In this document: one piece after another, positions 24,527 to 33,580 of the stretch | How positions within the stretch are numbered: the stretch's first letter is position 1 | Layout: the number at the start of each line of letters is the position of its first letter | NCBI GenBank assembly: GCA_024401745.1 | Contig: JAKSKK010000014.1 | Span: 1 to 54,056 of the forward strand | From: Bacteroidales bacterium | GTDB lineage: Bacteria > Bacteroidota > Bacteroidia > Bacteroidales > UBA932 | Direction: 5' to 3' | Length of the DNA stretch: 54,056 nt | Program-made: the position numbers and the translations under genes | The notes under the pieces: model-generated | Databases searched by the model: none | What the model saw: only the letters and a program-made list of their open reading frames with translations | Told to the model about the DNA's origin: nothing

Positions 24527-27142
24527 TCAAATTACACCAAGTTCGGAGTCCAATACCCATCCCTGCCTTCCGTCAGAGAGTTCTATGTTGCACCATTCAC
24601 CCACACTGTCGAGTATCCTGACCTTCGTGCCTTCGTGCAGAACGAACAGGTTCACGGCCGATTCTCTTGCAGGAGAGCTCTTTACCGACGACACGGCCTT
24701 CACCACCACAGCCTCATCGGTGTTCCTGGCGTCGTGCCTGCCGGCAAGGGAGAACGACAGCGCTCCTATGCTGCAGAGCAGCAGCACAAGGGACACGAAG
24801 AATCCCGTCTTCCTGACACCCAGGGAAGAGCCCAGAAGGAACAGGAGCGCCATGCCCAGGGCAGCAGCAAACAGCAGCAGGAACACCACCGCCCACATGT
24901 CGGCGGACAGAACGCGTCTTACGCTGCGGAACCATGTCCTGAGGAAGAATTCAGGAACCGTCTCGATCTTGTCCTGCACCTGAGAGTTGACAAACTCCAG
25001 GTTGAAGCGGGCATCCTTGTTGGAAGGATCGAGCTTCAGAGCCCTTTCGTATGCAATTATCGACTCGGCAAGGTCACCGTTCCTATAATGGGCGTTGCCT
25101 ATGTTGTACTGCAGTTCGGAGGACTCCAGACCAAGGGCTGACACTCCCTCCCAGCCCTGAAGGGCATCGGCCCATCGGCCTTCAGAATATGCCTGGACCG
25201 CTGAATTCCACAGCGAGTCGGAGGCGGCGGATGAAGCGGCTGACATGGTTGCGGGGAATGCCATCAAGACGAGCATGAGCATGGCCGCTGCAGCCGCAGA
25301 AGAAGGTTTCCTGTATTTTTTCATACTTTCGTCCATGGTCGAAATCACTGAAACCGCGCTCTCGTAATGAGTGTTCATCGCATCGTGTCCCGCATCAGGA
25401 GAGTACCTTGCGAACTCGCATGCATCGAGCAGCGAGATGAAGTCGGCGGCAACTCCCTCGGAGACGCCCTTCTCGATGAGTTTCGACTGGATATTGTCCT
25501 TGCTCATGTCCGTAGCGTCCATCCCAAGCTTGTCGGAAACGTAGCCAAGAAGCGCCTTGTGCAGCTCCTCGTAGAATGCGGAGTACAGATTCTTGCCCAG
25601 ATAGTCGCCCGCCAGTGCGAGACGGCGGCGGGCCATCTTGGTGGCAGAGCGCTTGCGGCTGAGGGCCACGTCGGCCTTTCGGGCAGTGATCTTCTGCAGG
25701 ATGAAGTACAGTGCACATGCGAGCAGTGTCAGAAGGGCCGCGACGGCCCAGAACAGGGCTGATCCGGCGAACATGACTCCGCTCTTCCGCAGCGCGGGAA
25801 CAGCACCTGCAATGTATCTGATGTCAGATCCGAGAGACTTGACGTCCTTCCTGTTGGTCCCGGCTATCAGCTGTCCGGCACTTTCCTGCGCGCCCAGTTC
25901 GGCGCCACGGCTGACGGAGACGGGCATCTCGGCACTGCGCAGGGTCACATACCTGCCTGCCTGCACATCGTAGTATGAATACTCGACGGGGCCCAGCACG
26001 AAGTCGCCGTAGCTGCGGGGGATGAAAGGATATTCGAAGGTCTTGGAAGTCGCAGTCTCCGAAACCTTCACGTCATAAACCTCGAAATCTGAGGGAAACT
26101 CTATCTTCGGGGCCTCAAGAAGCGCGACATTGCCATTTCCTGAAACGGTCACTGTAATTGAAGCCGCGTCATGTGTCTTGAGCGAGTCGCGGCTCAGGGA
26201 CGCATCCATCTTGAAAGTGCCCACGCCGCCACCGAATGAAGCAGGAGCTCCGGCCGGAACAGGAGTCACATGCACAGTATAGGCCTGGGTGGAGACTCTC
26301 TTGCGGACGGTCTGGTAGTCATCCTGGAAGAAGCTGTCGAAGATGCTTCCGGTAGTCGAGCGAGGTGCCCTGACATTGACCAGGCATACGAGCTCGGCCG
26401 GATCGATCTTTATTTCCCCGGCCTGCTGAGGGATGAGCGTCCACGAGCGGAGTATCGCTGAATTGTAGATCACGTCGCCCACGTTCTCACGCTTGAACTC
26501 TATGTTGGTGGGGGCCATCACCTCCTGGCTCCAGAATCCGTTGAATGTAGGGAAACGGGCGTCCTCGAAGCCCGCTATGTTGACCCTCTGGTAAAGCTTG
26601 AGGGTCGCAGTGATGGTTTCTCCCACAACTGCCTTGGACTTGCTGAGGCTGAGCCTGAGGAACAGGTCCTCTCCGCTCACGGCTCCGGTGGATGCCTGCG
26701 GCGAGCCTTCCTGACGTGCACCCTGCTGACTCTGGGACTGCTGCCCTGACTGAGCGGCGCCATTTGACACGACCTCGATGCTGTGCCTCCCGGAAACCAC
26801 AGACTCACCCTTGACCACAGCGCTGGCAGAAGGTATCTGGAACTTGCCCGTCTTCTTTGGAAGAAGGACGTAGGTATATGTGGTCTGGGAGGTCTTTGTA
26901 CGCTGGCCGTTGATGATGCTCAGGGAAGTGGAGGTACCCTTCTGAGGGCCCCACACAAGCTGGAAGTCATCGCCGGGAGCCCAGTCGAAGGAACTGGGTG
27001 CATTCTCCCCTGAAATGACAAACGTGACGTTGAACTGTTCGTCCAATGCCACGAGATTGGGGGCCTGTACCTTCAGGCTGGTCTGGGCGAAGGCAGTCAC
27101 CGCGAATGCCAAGGCCGTCAATATCGTCATCAATCTTCTCAT
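24527..27142 (-). CDS. Fused BatD-BatE protein (BatD beta domains, TM, then TPR-TM-SH3)
   Basis: An 871-residue membrane protein joining two proteins that are usually separate. Residues 1-20 are a signal peptide, then come periplasmic BatD beta-domains to about 450, a TM segment near 455-485 (GSALFWAVAALLTLLACAL) and a cytoplasmic BatD tail to about 605. A second signal-peptide-like segment follows (MKKYRKPSS then AAAAAMLMLVLMAFPATMSA, about 607-635). The BatE part has TPR repeats (YNIGNAHYRNGDLAESIIAY), two TM helices (about 748-800) and a C-terminal SH3-like domain (VRILDSVGEWCNIELSDG). The start is the ATG sharing one base with the batC stop (TAATG); a TTG two codons earlier is less likely. 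It is the last gene of the Bat operon. Confidence 0.9.
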   Translation of the reverse strand: MRRLMTILTALAFAVTAFAQTSLKVQAPNLVALDEQFNVTFVISGENAPSSFDWAPGDDFQLVWGPQKGTSTSLSIINGQRTKTSQTTYTYVLLPKKTGKFQIPSASAVVKGESVVSGRHSIEVVSNGAAQSGQQSQSQQGARQEGSPQASTGAVSGEDLFLRLSLSKSKAVVGETITATLKLYQRVNIAGFEDARFPTFNGFWSQEVMAPTNIEFKRENVGDVIYNSAILRSWTLIPQQAGEIKIDPAELVCLVNVRAPRSTTGSIFDSFFQDDYQTVRKRVSTQAYTVHVTPVPAGAPASFGGGVGTFKMDASLSRDSLKTHDAASITVTVSGNGNVALLEAPKIEFPSDFEVYDVKVSETATSKTFEYPFIPRSYGDFVLGPVEYSYYDVQAGRYVTLRSAEMPVSVSRGAELGAQESAGQLIAGTNRKDVKSLGSDIRYIAGAVPALRKSGVMFAGSALFWAVAALLTLLACALYFILQKITARKADVALSRKRSATKMARRRLALAGDYLGKNLYSAFYEELHKALLGYVSDKLGMDATDMSKDNIQSKLIEKGVSEGVAADFISLLDACEFARYSPDAGHDAMNTHYESAVSVISTMDESMKKYRKPSSAAAAAMLMLVLMAFPATMSAASSAASDSLWNSAVQAYSEGRWADALQGWEGVSALGLESSELQYNIGNAHYRNGDLAESIIAYERALKLDPSNKDARFNLEFVNSQVQDKIETVPEFFLRTWFRSVRRVLSADMWAVVFLLLFAAALGMALLFLLGSSLGVRKTGFFVSLVLLLCSIGALSFSLAGRHDARNTDEAVVVKAVSSVKSSPARESAVNLFVLHEGTKVRILDSVGEWCNIELSDGRQGWVLDSELGVI

Positions 27143-27882
27143 TACCAATTCTTTTCCTTTTGTTTAGACTGCAGCAGGGCGGCCTTTTCCTTGTTCACCT
27201 TGTCCTGGGTCTTCTTCTCCTGGGCCTGGATGGCCTGGAGCATCTGCTGGGCCTGCTGCTCTGAAATCTGAGGCTGGCGACCCTGGTCCTGGCTGTCATT
27301 CTGCTGATCCTGATTGTCCTGGTCCTGATCGTTGTTCTGATCCTGGTTGTCCTGCTGGTCCTGATTATCCTGATTCTGCTGGTTATCCTGGTTATCCTGC
27401 TGGTCCTGGTTCTGCTGGTTGTCCTGATTGTCCTGACCACCGCCGCCATTCTGCTGATTCTCGAGCATCTTCTTGGCGTAGATGTAGTTCTCCTTGGCGT
27501 CAAGGTCTCCGGGATTTCTCAGCAGGGACTGCCTGAAGGCCTCAACGGCGGCAGCATAGTCCTTGTTCTGCAGGGCCACGTCACCGGCATTGTAGTAATA
27601 GTCAGAGGCATTCCTGTGAACAGGAGCGTTGTCCTTAATGGCATCGAGAGCATTCTGCGCACCCTGATAGTCTTCCTGACGGTAGAGGGCTGAAGACAGA
27701 TTGTACTGCCCGGCCACTGACGAGGTGTCCTTCAGGACTGCCTTCCTGTAGTCGATCTCGGCCGCAGGGTAGTTCTTCTTGTTGAACTTCCTGTTGCCTG
27801 CGCGCACCTCATGCCTGTCAACCTGCGCCATCGAAGGAAGGCACAGAACGGCAAAAATCAATATGGCAATCAGTCTTCTCAT
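27142..27882 (-). CDS. batC: BatC-like TPR protein with Gln/Asn/Asp-rich tail
   Basis: A 246-residue exported protein: signal peptide MRRLIAILIFAVLCLPSMA, then TPR repeats (about 25-140, for example YNAGDVALQNKDYAAAVEAF), then a low-complexity tail of Gln, Asn and Asp (about 141-200) and a charged helix rich in Lys and Gln. It probably scaffolds the periplasmic face of the BatA/B complex by protein-protein contacts. It overlaps batB by 4 bp and batD by 1 bp. Confidence 0.88.
   Translation of the reverse strand: MRRLIAILIFAVLCLPSMAQVDRHEVRAGNRKFNKKNYPAAEIDYRKAVLKDTSSVAGQYNLSSALYRQEDYQGAQNALDAIKDNAPVHRNASDYYYNAGDVALQNKDYAAAVEAFRQSLLRNPGDLDAKENYIYAKKMLENQQNGGGGQDNQDNQQNQDQQDNQDNQQNQDNQDQQDNQDQNNDQDQDNQDQQNDSQDQGRQPQISEQQAQQMLQAIQAQEKKTQDKVNKEKAALLQSKQKEKNW
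27268..27462 (-). repeat. QDN/QNQ-coding low-complexity tract in batC
   Basis: About 65 codons encode only Gln, Asn, Asp and a few Gly and Ser residues in overlapping QDNQ, QQDNQ and NQDQ units. The DNA is a degenerate short tandem repeat and may vary in length between strains. Confidence 0.85.
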
Positions 27883-28880
27883 TCAAAAAGTCTCCTTTTG
27901 CTTCTTCTTTCGCCTATGAGCATCTCAAGGACAAGCAGCAGCAGGGCCGCACCGAGGAAATACATGAACTGCTCGTCATACTCCTCGAACACTACGCTGT
28001 TGTATCTCTCATCCTCCATCCTGCGTATGTCATCGACTATGGGATTAAGGCCGAACTCCTCGTTGCCGGCATGCACGTATGCTCCGTTTCCGGCATCGGC
28101 CACCTTGCGGAGGGTATCCTCGTCGAGACGGGTCACGACTATGTTCCCCTCCTTGTCCTTCATGAGCTCGCCATCCTTCGGTATAGGCTGACCCTGAAGC
28201 GTGCCTACACCTATCGTATAGACCTTCACGCCCATTTCCGCCACCTCCTCGGCAGCCGCCACGGGGTCGTCCTCGTGGTTCTCGCCATCGGTGATGACTA
28301 TTATCGCCCTGCTCTTCTCGCTCTGGGCGCTGAAGCTGCGCGCCGCAGTGTGGATGGCCTCGCCTATCGCCGTACCCTGCACGGGGACGGAAGACGTGCC
28401 GATGGAATTGAGGAACATCTTGGCGGAAACGTAGTCAGTGGTGATGGGCAGCTGCACGAACGAGCTTCCTGCAAACACTATGAGTCCTATCCTGTCGCCG
28501 TCAAGCTTGTCCACTATCCGGGATATCGCAAGCTTCGCACGGTCCAGACGGTCAGGAGAGTAGTCCTGGGCCAGCATGGAGTTGGAAACATCCAGACATA
28601 TCATGATCTCGGCACCCTTGGTCTCGCGTTCGCTGAGCTTTGCACCGACCTGCGGCCTGCATAGGCCTATCACGAAGAAGAAGAATGCCAGCGAGAAAAG
28701 GATCACCCTGACCCATCCCTTCGCTCCGGACCATGACGGCATGAGCTCCTTGACGAGCTTCTCGTCTCCGAACCTGCGCATCCTGGCTCTGCGGGCACGC
28801 CTGAGCAGCGCATACACGACAGGTATGAGCGGCACAAGCAGAAGCAGTATGAAAAACTGCGGATTTGCAAAGTTCAGCAT
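27879..28880 (-). CDS. batB: BatB, von Willebrand factor A membrane protein
   Basis: A 333-residue inner-membrane protein with two N-terminal TM helices (FFILLLLVPLIPVVYALL and VILFSLAFFFFVIGL), a vWA domain with an intact MIDAS (CLDVSNSM, then GTAIGEA and ITDGENHED), and a C-terminal TM helix (FLGAALLLLVLEMLIG). The vWA domain should face the periplasm and bind partner proteins through a metal ion. It shares one base with batA and 4 bp with batC. Confidence 0.93.
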   Translation of the reverse strand: MLNFANPQFFILLLLVPLIPVVYALLRRARRARMRRFGDEKLVKELMPSWSGAKGWVRVILFSLAFFFFVIGLCRPQVGAKLSERETKGAEIMICLDVSNSMLAQDYSPDRLDRAKLAISRIVDKLDGDRIGLIVFAGSSFVQLPITTDYVSAKMFLNSIGTSSVPVQGTAIGEAIHTAARSFSAQSEKSRAIIVITDGENHEDDPVAAAEEVAEMGVKVYTIGVGTLQGQPIPKDGELMKDKEGNIVVTRLDEDTLRKVADAGNGAYVHAGNEEFGLNPIVDDIRRMEDERYNSVVFEEYDEQFMYFLGAALLLLVLEMLIGERRSKRRLFE

Positions 28881-29863
28881 TATGGCAACCTCCTTATCAA
28901 AAGTTTCACAAGCATCTCAAGCAGGAGGCATACAAGCGCCCATACAGCATACCTGTCGAACAGCTCCTTGTAGATAGGGAAGCTGTCGATGGTCGTGCGG
29001 GCCTTCTCCATCTTGTTGATTTCGGAATATATCTCCGAAAGCTTTGTATTGTCGGTAGCCCTGAAGTACTTGCCTCCCGTTGTCTCGGCAATACTCTTCA
29101 GAAGCTCCTCGTCGATCTCGACCTGCACCTGCTGCATCTCCACGCCCCAGGGCGTCATGACAGGGTACGGGGCCATTCCGTTGGCACCCACGCCGATGGT
29201 ATAGACCCTGACACCATACGTGCTGGCTATCTCGGCGGCAGTCTGCGGTGCAACCTCACCGCTGTTGTTCACACCGTCGGTAAGCAGTATCACGACGCGG
29301 CTCTTCGCGTCGGAATCCTTCATTCGCGCCACCGCCGTGGCAAGTCCGTTGCCTATTGCCGTACCGTCCTCGATGAGGTCGGTCTGGACCTCCTTCATGA
29401 GGTTGATGAGGGTGGCGCGGTCAGTCGTCAGAGGGCACTGCGTGTAGCTCTCGCCCGCGAACACGGCGATTCCCATGCGGTCGCTCGGACGCTGGGAGAT
29501 GAATTCGATGGCGATGTCCTTGGCCGCGCTGATGCGGTCGGGAGTGAAGTCTCTGGCAAGCATCGAGGTAGACACGTCCATCGCCAGCATTATGTCTATG
29601 CCCTCGGTGTCGATCTTCTCCATCTGAGTGGAGGAACGAGGACGTGCTATCGCTATGATAATCAGGCACAGAGCGGCTGTCCTGAGAACGAACGGAACAT
29701 GCCTCAGCCAGGAAAGGACGGTCTTTCCGCCGGCATTCCATGGGACTGAAGTCGAGACGCGCAGATGCGGACGCCTGCCAGACAGCTCGATGTAGATGTA
29801 GTGAGCGACGAGGAGCAGGGGCAAGGCGAGCAGCCACAGAAGTCCGGGGTATTCGAAAAACAT
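28880..29863 (-). CDS. batA: BatA, von Willebrand factor A membrane protein
   Basis: A 327-residue paralogue of BatB with the same layout: N-terminal TM helices (GLLWLLALPLLLVAHYIYI and LRTAALCLIIIAIA), a vWA domain with MIDAS residues MDVSTSM, DGTAIGNGLA and LLTDGVNNSG, and a C-terminal TM helix. BatA and BatB are expected to form the membrane core of the Bat complex, named from Bacteroides fragilis aerotolerance work. The first codon overlaps the preceding gene by one base. Confidence 0.93.
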   Translation of the reverse strand: MFFEYPGLLWLLALPLLLVAHYIYIELSGRRPHLRVSTSVPWNAGGKTVLSWLRHVPFVLRTAALCLIIIAIARPRSSTQMEKIDTEGIDIMLAMDVSTSMLARDFTPDRISAAKDIAIEFISQRPSDRMGIAVFAGESYTQCPLTTDRATLINLMKEVQTDLIEDGTAIGNGLATAVARMKDSDAKSRVVILLTDGVNNSGEVAPQTAAEIASTYGVRVYTIGVGANGMAPYPVMTPWGVEMQQVQVEIDEELLKSIAETTGGKYFRATDNTKLSEIYSEINKMEKARTTIDSFPIYKELFDRYAVWALVCLLLEMLVKLLIRRLP

Positions 29864-30843
29864 CAGTTTCTGCCGGCCTCCCCACCGTCTGCAGGAGCAT
29901 CCTCCTGTGCTATCTCGGCCTGGTATGTCTCAGTGACGAAGCGCACTGCCAGAGGAAGAGCCCTGGCATTCTCCTGGTCGTCAGCCACGAACTTCGCAAA
30001 CTTCACGAAGTCGGCCGTCTCGAAGAGTCCCTTGAGTCCGTTGTAGAGTTCAGGCGAGAGCGACTTCTCCGACTTAAGAGCATCGAACAGCTCGGCCGTG
30101 GTCATCTCAGGCGCATCCACGCCATATCGGGAATCGATATAATTCTTGAGAGCATCGGTGATGCCTGAATAGAACTGCTTCTGCTTCTCGGGGGCCCAGA
30201 ACTTATCTGAACGGTACTTGTCGAGCTCGCGCAGAGCAACTATATGGGCGGGATCCTGGCTCCTGAGGGCATCCTCTCCCCTGCGGCGCCTGCGACGGGC
30301 CCAGATGAAGATGGCCAGGGCGCCGGCAAGCGCGATGAACATCTTGAGGCCCAGCAGCCAAGGAGCGACTTCCTGAGGAGTGACCGGGTAGCGTATCTGG
30401 TCCTTTATGTCGTGTATCTCGAAAGTTGCCGTATCTACCGGCATGGTGCAGGCCTCGAAGGCAGAGGGATCGAAGACAAGGGTGTCGATCTTCCCGTCTA
30501 GCGTGCGCTGCACCGGGATCGGAGGCAGCTGGTACTCGCCCTCCTCGAACGGGGCAATGACCATGGAGACGCTGAGGTTCACCATTCCGTTCCTGCGCAT
30601 GAAGCGCCGGTTCGACAGGGTGTCCACCTGCCAGCCGCGCACCACGGCAAGAGTGTCGTTGGAGGCTTCGCTGAAGTCCGGCAGGGCCAGCTGCGTGCCC
30701 GTTCTGACGCTGTCGAGACGGAAACCGTATTCCAGCTGGTCAGCTATCAGAATGCTGTCCCTGGGCTGAAGCTGCCTCAGAAAGCTGCTTCCGGCAGGGA
30801 CGACTTCCAGCAGAGCCGTCAATATTATTGCCAACAGTTTCAT
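29863..30843 (-). CDS. Membrane protein of the Bat operon
   Basis: A 326-residue protein with an N-terminal signal peptide, a periplasmic beta-rich region to about 175 (VSMVIAPFEEGEYQLPPIPV resembles BatD beta domains), one TM helix (LGLKMFIALAGALAIFIWA) and a cytoplasmic helical part after a run of six arginines (KYRSDKFWAPEKQKQFYSG). The cytoplasmic part resembles the BatD tail. It fits the BatD-like or DUF4381-type protein often found between DUF58 and batA. It overlaps the DUF58 gene by 4 bp. Confidence 0.78.
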   Translation of the reverse strand: MKLLAIILTALLEVVPAGSSFLRQLQPRDSILIADQLEYGFRLDSVRTGTQLALPDFSEASNDTLAVVRGWQVDTLSNRRFMRRNGMVNLSVSMVIAPFEEGEYQLPPIPVQRTLDGKIDTLVFDPSAFEACTMPVDTATFEIHDIKDQIRYPVTPQEVAPWLLGLKMFIALAGALAIFIWARRRRRRGEDALRSQDPAHIVALRELDKYRSDKFWAPEKQKQFYSGITDALKNYIDSRYGVDAPEMTTAELFDALKSEKSLSPELYNGLKGLFETADFVKFAKFVADDQENARALPLAVRFVTETYQAEIAQEDAPADGGEAGRN

Positions 30844-31727
30844 CTTCCGTTAAATAGGGCCATCAATGCCTTCACGTAGTCGGCATCGGTGGCAACATCC
30901 ACATTGTCAACCTTGTATCTGTTGAGCAGCCTGTGCTCCTTGAGCTCCGCCTGTTCGAACCACTGCGAATATGCGCTGCGGACCTTCCTGGAGTCGGTGT
31001 TGACCCAGGAGTCCCTGCCTGACTCGGAGTCCTTGACATGCACAAGACCCATGGCGGGGATCTCCCGCTCGCGAGGGTCATGCACCCTTATGACACTTAT
31101 GTCATGGCGGCTGACCGCCACCTTCAGGGCATCCTCGTATGCGGGGGTGCCGGCAGCGTCCACATCCAGCATGTCGCTCAGCAGGAAGGCGGTGCACTTC
31201 TTCTTGATTGCATTGGTCAGGAACTGCAGCGCGGCACTGATGTCGGTCCCGTTGGACTGAGGCTCAAGCTCAAGCATCTCACGAATGATGTGAAGCAGGT
31301 GCGAGCGGCCTTTCTTCGGAGGGATGAACTTCTCCACATGGTCGGAGAAGAACAGCGCGCCCACCTTGTCGTTATTGAGTATCGCACTGAAGCTCAGGAC
31401 GGCTGCTATCTCGGCGAGCATCTCCCTCTTGGTCTGGGATGAGGTTCCGAAGAGTCCGGAACGGCTGACGTCCACGAGCAGCACCACAGTCAGCTCGCGC
31501 TCCTCCTCGAAGACCTTGACGTACGGGCTGCGGAGACGCGCGGTGACGTTCCAGTCCATGTTGCGGACGTCGTCACCCCACTGATATTCACGCACTTCGC
31601 TGAACGCCATACCACGGCCCTTGAAGGCAGAGTGATACTCTCCCGCAAACACCTGATGCGAGAGAGCCTTGGTCTTGATCTCTATCTTCCGGACCTTCCT
31701 GAGGAGTTCTGTTGCGTCTGCGGCCAT
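30840..31727 (-). CDS. DUF58 protein (vWA-like)
   Basis: A 295-residue cytoplasmic protein with the DUF58 hallmark REYQWGDDVRNMDWNVTARL near residues 45-65, followed by a vWA-like fold with a MIDAS-type DVSRSG and LLSDMLD. DUF58 proteins almost always accompany MoxR ATPases and are thought to be their adaptor or substrate. It lies 4 bp after moxR and overlaps the next gene by 4 bp. Confidence 0.92.
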   Translation of the reverse strand: MAADATELLRKVRKIEIKTKALSHQVFAGEYHSAFKGRGMAFSEVREYQWGDDVRNMDWNVTARLRSPYVKVFEEERELTVVLLVDVSRSGLFGTSSQTKREMLAEIAAVLSFSAILNNDKVGALFFSDHVEKFIPPKKGRSHLLHIIREMLELEPQSNGTDISAALQFLTNAIKKKCTAFLLSDMLDVDAAGTPAYEDALKVAVSRHDISVIRVHDPREREIPAMGLVHVKDSESGRDSWVNTDSRKVRSAYSQWFEQAELKEHRLLNRYKVDNVDVATDADYVKALMALFNGR

Positions 31728-31731
31728 CGCT

Positions 31732-32724
31732 CTATGGGACTATCACAGCGTTGATGACCTTGTCGATTATCTGCTCCGTCGTCACATTCTCGGCCTCGGC
31801 CTCGTATGTGAGACCTATCCTGTGGCGCAGCACCTCGGGACATACGGCACGCACGTCCTCAGGTATCACGTAGCCACGTCTCTTGATGAAGGCGTATGCC
31901 TTTGCAGCCATGCTGAGGCTGATGCTGGCACGAGGGGATGCGCCATAGCTGATGAGCCCCTCGAGGTCCTTCAGGCCATATTCGGCCGGAGTACGGGTCG
32001 CGTAGACTATGTCGACTATATATCTTTCGATCTTCTCGTCCATGTAGACGTCACGGACGACTTCACGGGCGCGGACTATGTCCTCGGGCTTCACGACAGG
32101 CTGGGGCTGGGGGAACTCTCCGCTGTTGTTCATGCGGATGATGAGCTTCTCCTCCTCCTTGCGGGGATATCCCACCACGACCTTCAGCATGAAACGGTCG
32201 ACCTGGGCCTCGGGAAGAGGATATGTTCCCTCCTGCTCGATGGGGTTCTGGGTGGCCATCACAAGGAAAGGCTCGGGAAGCTTATAGGTGGAGTCACCGA
32301 GAGTGACCTGGCGCTCCTGCATTGCCTCGAGAAGGGCTGACTGGACCTTGGCTGGAGCACGGTTGATCTCGTCGGCGAGCACGAAGTTCGCGAAGACGGG
32401 ACCCTTGCGCACCTCGAACTCCTCTTTCTTCTGGGAGTAGATGAGGGTACCTGTAACATCGGCAGGGAGCAGGTCAGGGGTGAACTGGATACGGCTGAAC
32501 TTTGCGCTGATAGCTTTGCTCAACGTGCTGATTGCCAAGGTCTTGGCAAGACCGGGCATACCTTCAAGAAGTATGTGTCCGTTTGCCAGGAGGGCTATCA
32601 TCAGATTCTCCACGAGATGTTTCTGGCCGACGATGACCTTGCCCATCTCAAGCTGCAGGATGTCCACGAACGCACTTTCCTTCTGTATGCGGTCGTTGAG
32701 TTCCTTGATGTTTACACTTTCCAT
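31732..32724 (-). CDS. moxR: MoxR-family AAA+ ATPase
   Basis: A 330-residue AAA+ protein, first gene of the Bat operon. Walker A is EGMPGLAKT, Walker B is VLADEINRAPAK, and sensor 1 is MATQNPIEQEGTYPLPEAQ, a stretch that is highly typical of MoxR. MoxR ATPases act as chaperones that mature protein complexes, often inserting metal with vWA partners; here those are the DUF58 and Bat proteins. No perfect -7 box is visible ahead of it; TGATTTTG at about 45 bp upstream is a one-mismatch candidate. Confidence 0.95.
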   Translation of the reverse strand: MESVNIKELNDRIQKESAFVDILQLEMGKVIVGQKHLVENLMIALLANGHILLEGMPGLAKTLAISTLSKAISAKFSRIQFTPDLLPADVTGTLIYSQKKEEFEVRKGPVFANFVLADEINRAPAKVQSALLEAMQERQVTLGDSTYKLPEPFLVMATQNPIEQEGTYPLPEAQVDRFMLKVVVGYPRKEEEKLIIRMNNSGEFPQPQPVVKPEDIVRAREVVRDVYMDEKIERYIVDIVYATRTPAEYGLKDLEGLISYGASPRASISLSMAAKAYAFIKRRGYVIPEDVRAVCPEVLRHRIGLTYEAEAENVTTEQIIDKVINAVIVP

Positions 32725-32733
32725 ATATTTCTT

Positions 32734-32741
32734 TATTTTTG
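32734..32741 (+). promoter_or_regulatory. truA promoter, -7 box
   Basis: TATTTTTG followed by C ends 8 nt before the truA ATG, so the mRNA can be leaderless. It lies in the 25-bp divergent gap between moxR and truA. Confidence 0.75.
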
Positions 32742-32749
32742 CACTCGTT

Positions 32750-33481
32750 ATGCGTTACAAAATCACCTTGTCATACAACGGAGCGGGGTTCTGCGGCTGG
32801 CAGGTCCAGCCCGATGCACCCAGCGTCCAGGGAACGCTCCAGGACGCGCTTGCGATCCTGCTGCATTCCGAAATCTCAGTCACCGGAGCCGGGCGTACCG
32901 ACACCGGAGTCAACGCCTCGCACTATGTGGCACATTTCGACTCGGACGCTCCCGTTGAATGCGCAGAAATCTGCTACAAATTAAATGCCATCCTGCCGTC
33001 CGGCATAGCCGTCAGAAGCATCGAGCCCGTAGGCGATGACTTCCATGCCCGCTTCGGCGCAACAAAGCGCGAATATACGTATTTTTTGCATAGATGTAAG
33101 GACCCTTTCGTTGAAAAATTCTCGTGGCTTTACCAGTTCCCGGACCTGGACTTCGATGCTATGAACCTGGCTGCCAGGCAGTTGCTGGGGACGCACGATT
33201 TCAGTTGCTTCGAGAAGACAGGTGCCGACAACAAGACCTCGACATGCACGGTCACAGATGCCTGCTGGTACAGGAAGGACGACGACCACTGGTATTTCAG
33301 GATAGCGGCCGACAGATTCCTCAGGAACATGGTCAGGGCCATAGTGGGGACGCTCCTGGAGGTCGGCAGAGGCAAGCGCAGTCCCGAAAGCATCGCCTCC
33401 CTCATCGAGAACGGGACCAGAAGCGACGCCGGCCAGTCAGTGCCCGGGCACGCACTCTTCCTCAGCAATGTGGAATACTGA
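32750..33481 (+). CDS. truA: tRNA pseudouridine(38-40) synthase
   Basis: Converts uridines 38-40 in the anticodon arm of tRNAs to pseudouridine. The 243-residue protein shows the catalytic aspartate in GAGRTDTGVNAS, the N-terminal ITLSYNGAGFCGWQVQPDAPSVQG (shortened here to SYNGAGFCGWQVQP), and IAADRFLRNMVRAIVGTLLE near the C-terminus. I chose the ATG at 32750; the frame stays open upstream only because it reads the opposite strand of moxR. Confidence 0.96.
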   Translation: MRYKITLSYNGAGFCGWQVQPDAPSVQGTLQDALAILLHSEISVTGAGRTDTGVNASHYVAHFDSDAPVECAEICYKLNAILPSGIAVRSIEPVGDDFHARFGATKREYTYFLHRCKDPFVEKFSWLYQFPDLDFDAMNLAARQLLGTHDFSCFEKTGADNKTSTCTVTDACWYRKDDDHWYFRIAADRFLRNMVRAIVGTLLEVGRGKRSPESIASLIENGTRSDAGQSVPGHALFLSNVEY

Positions 33482-33523
33482 CGCCACGGCAAATTTTTAT
33501 TTCATAAAAAGCATATTTTTGGC

Positions 33524-33531
33524 TATATTTG
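33524..33531 (+). promoter_or_regulatory. exbB-exbD-tonB promoter, -7 box
   Basis: TATATTTG followed by C, 49 nt before the exbB start codon, in an AT-rich gap after truA. Confidence 0.7.
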
Positions 33532-33580
33532 CAAATTCCCGGAAAACGGGCATTGCAGATAATTCAAAAAACTCAAAAAT

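Noticed and set aside
27146-27148. TTG start for batD
   Set aside because: The ATG two codons later shares a base with the batC stop (TAATG), the same coupling seen elsewhere in the window.
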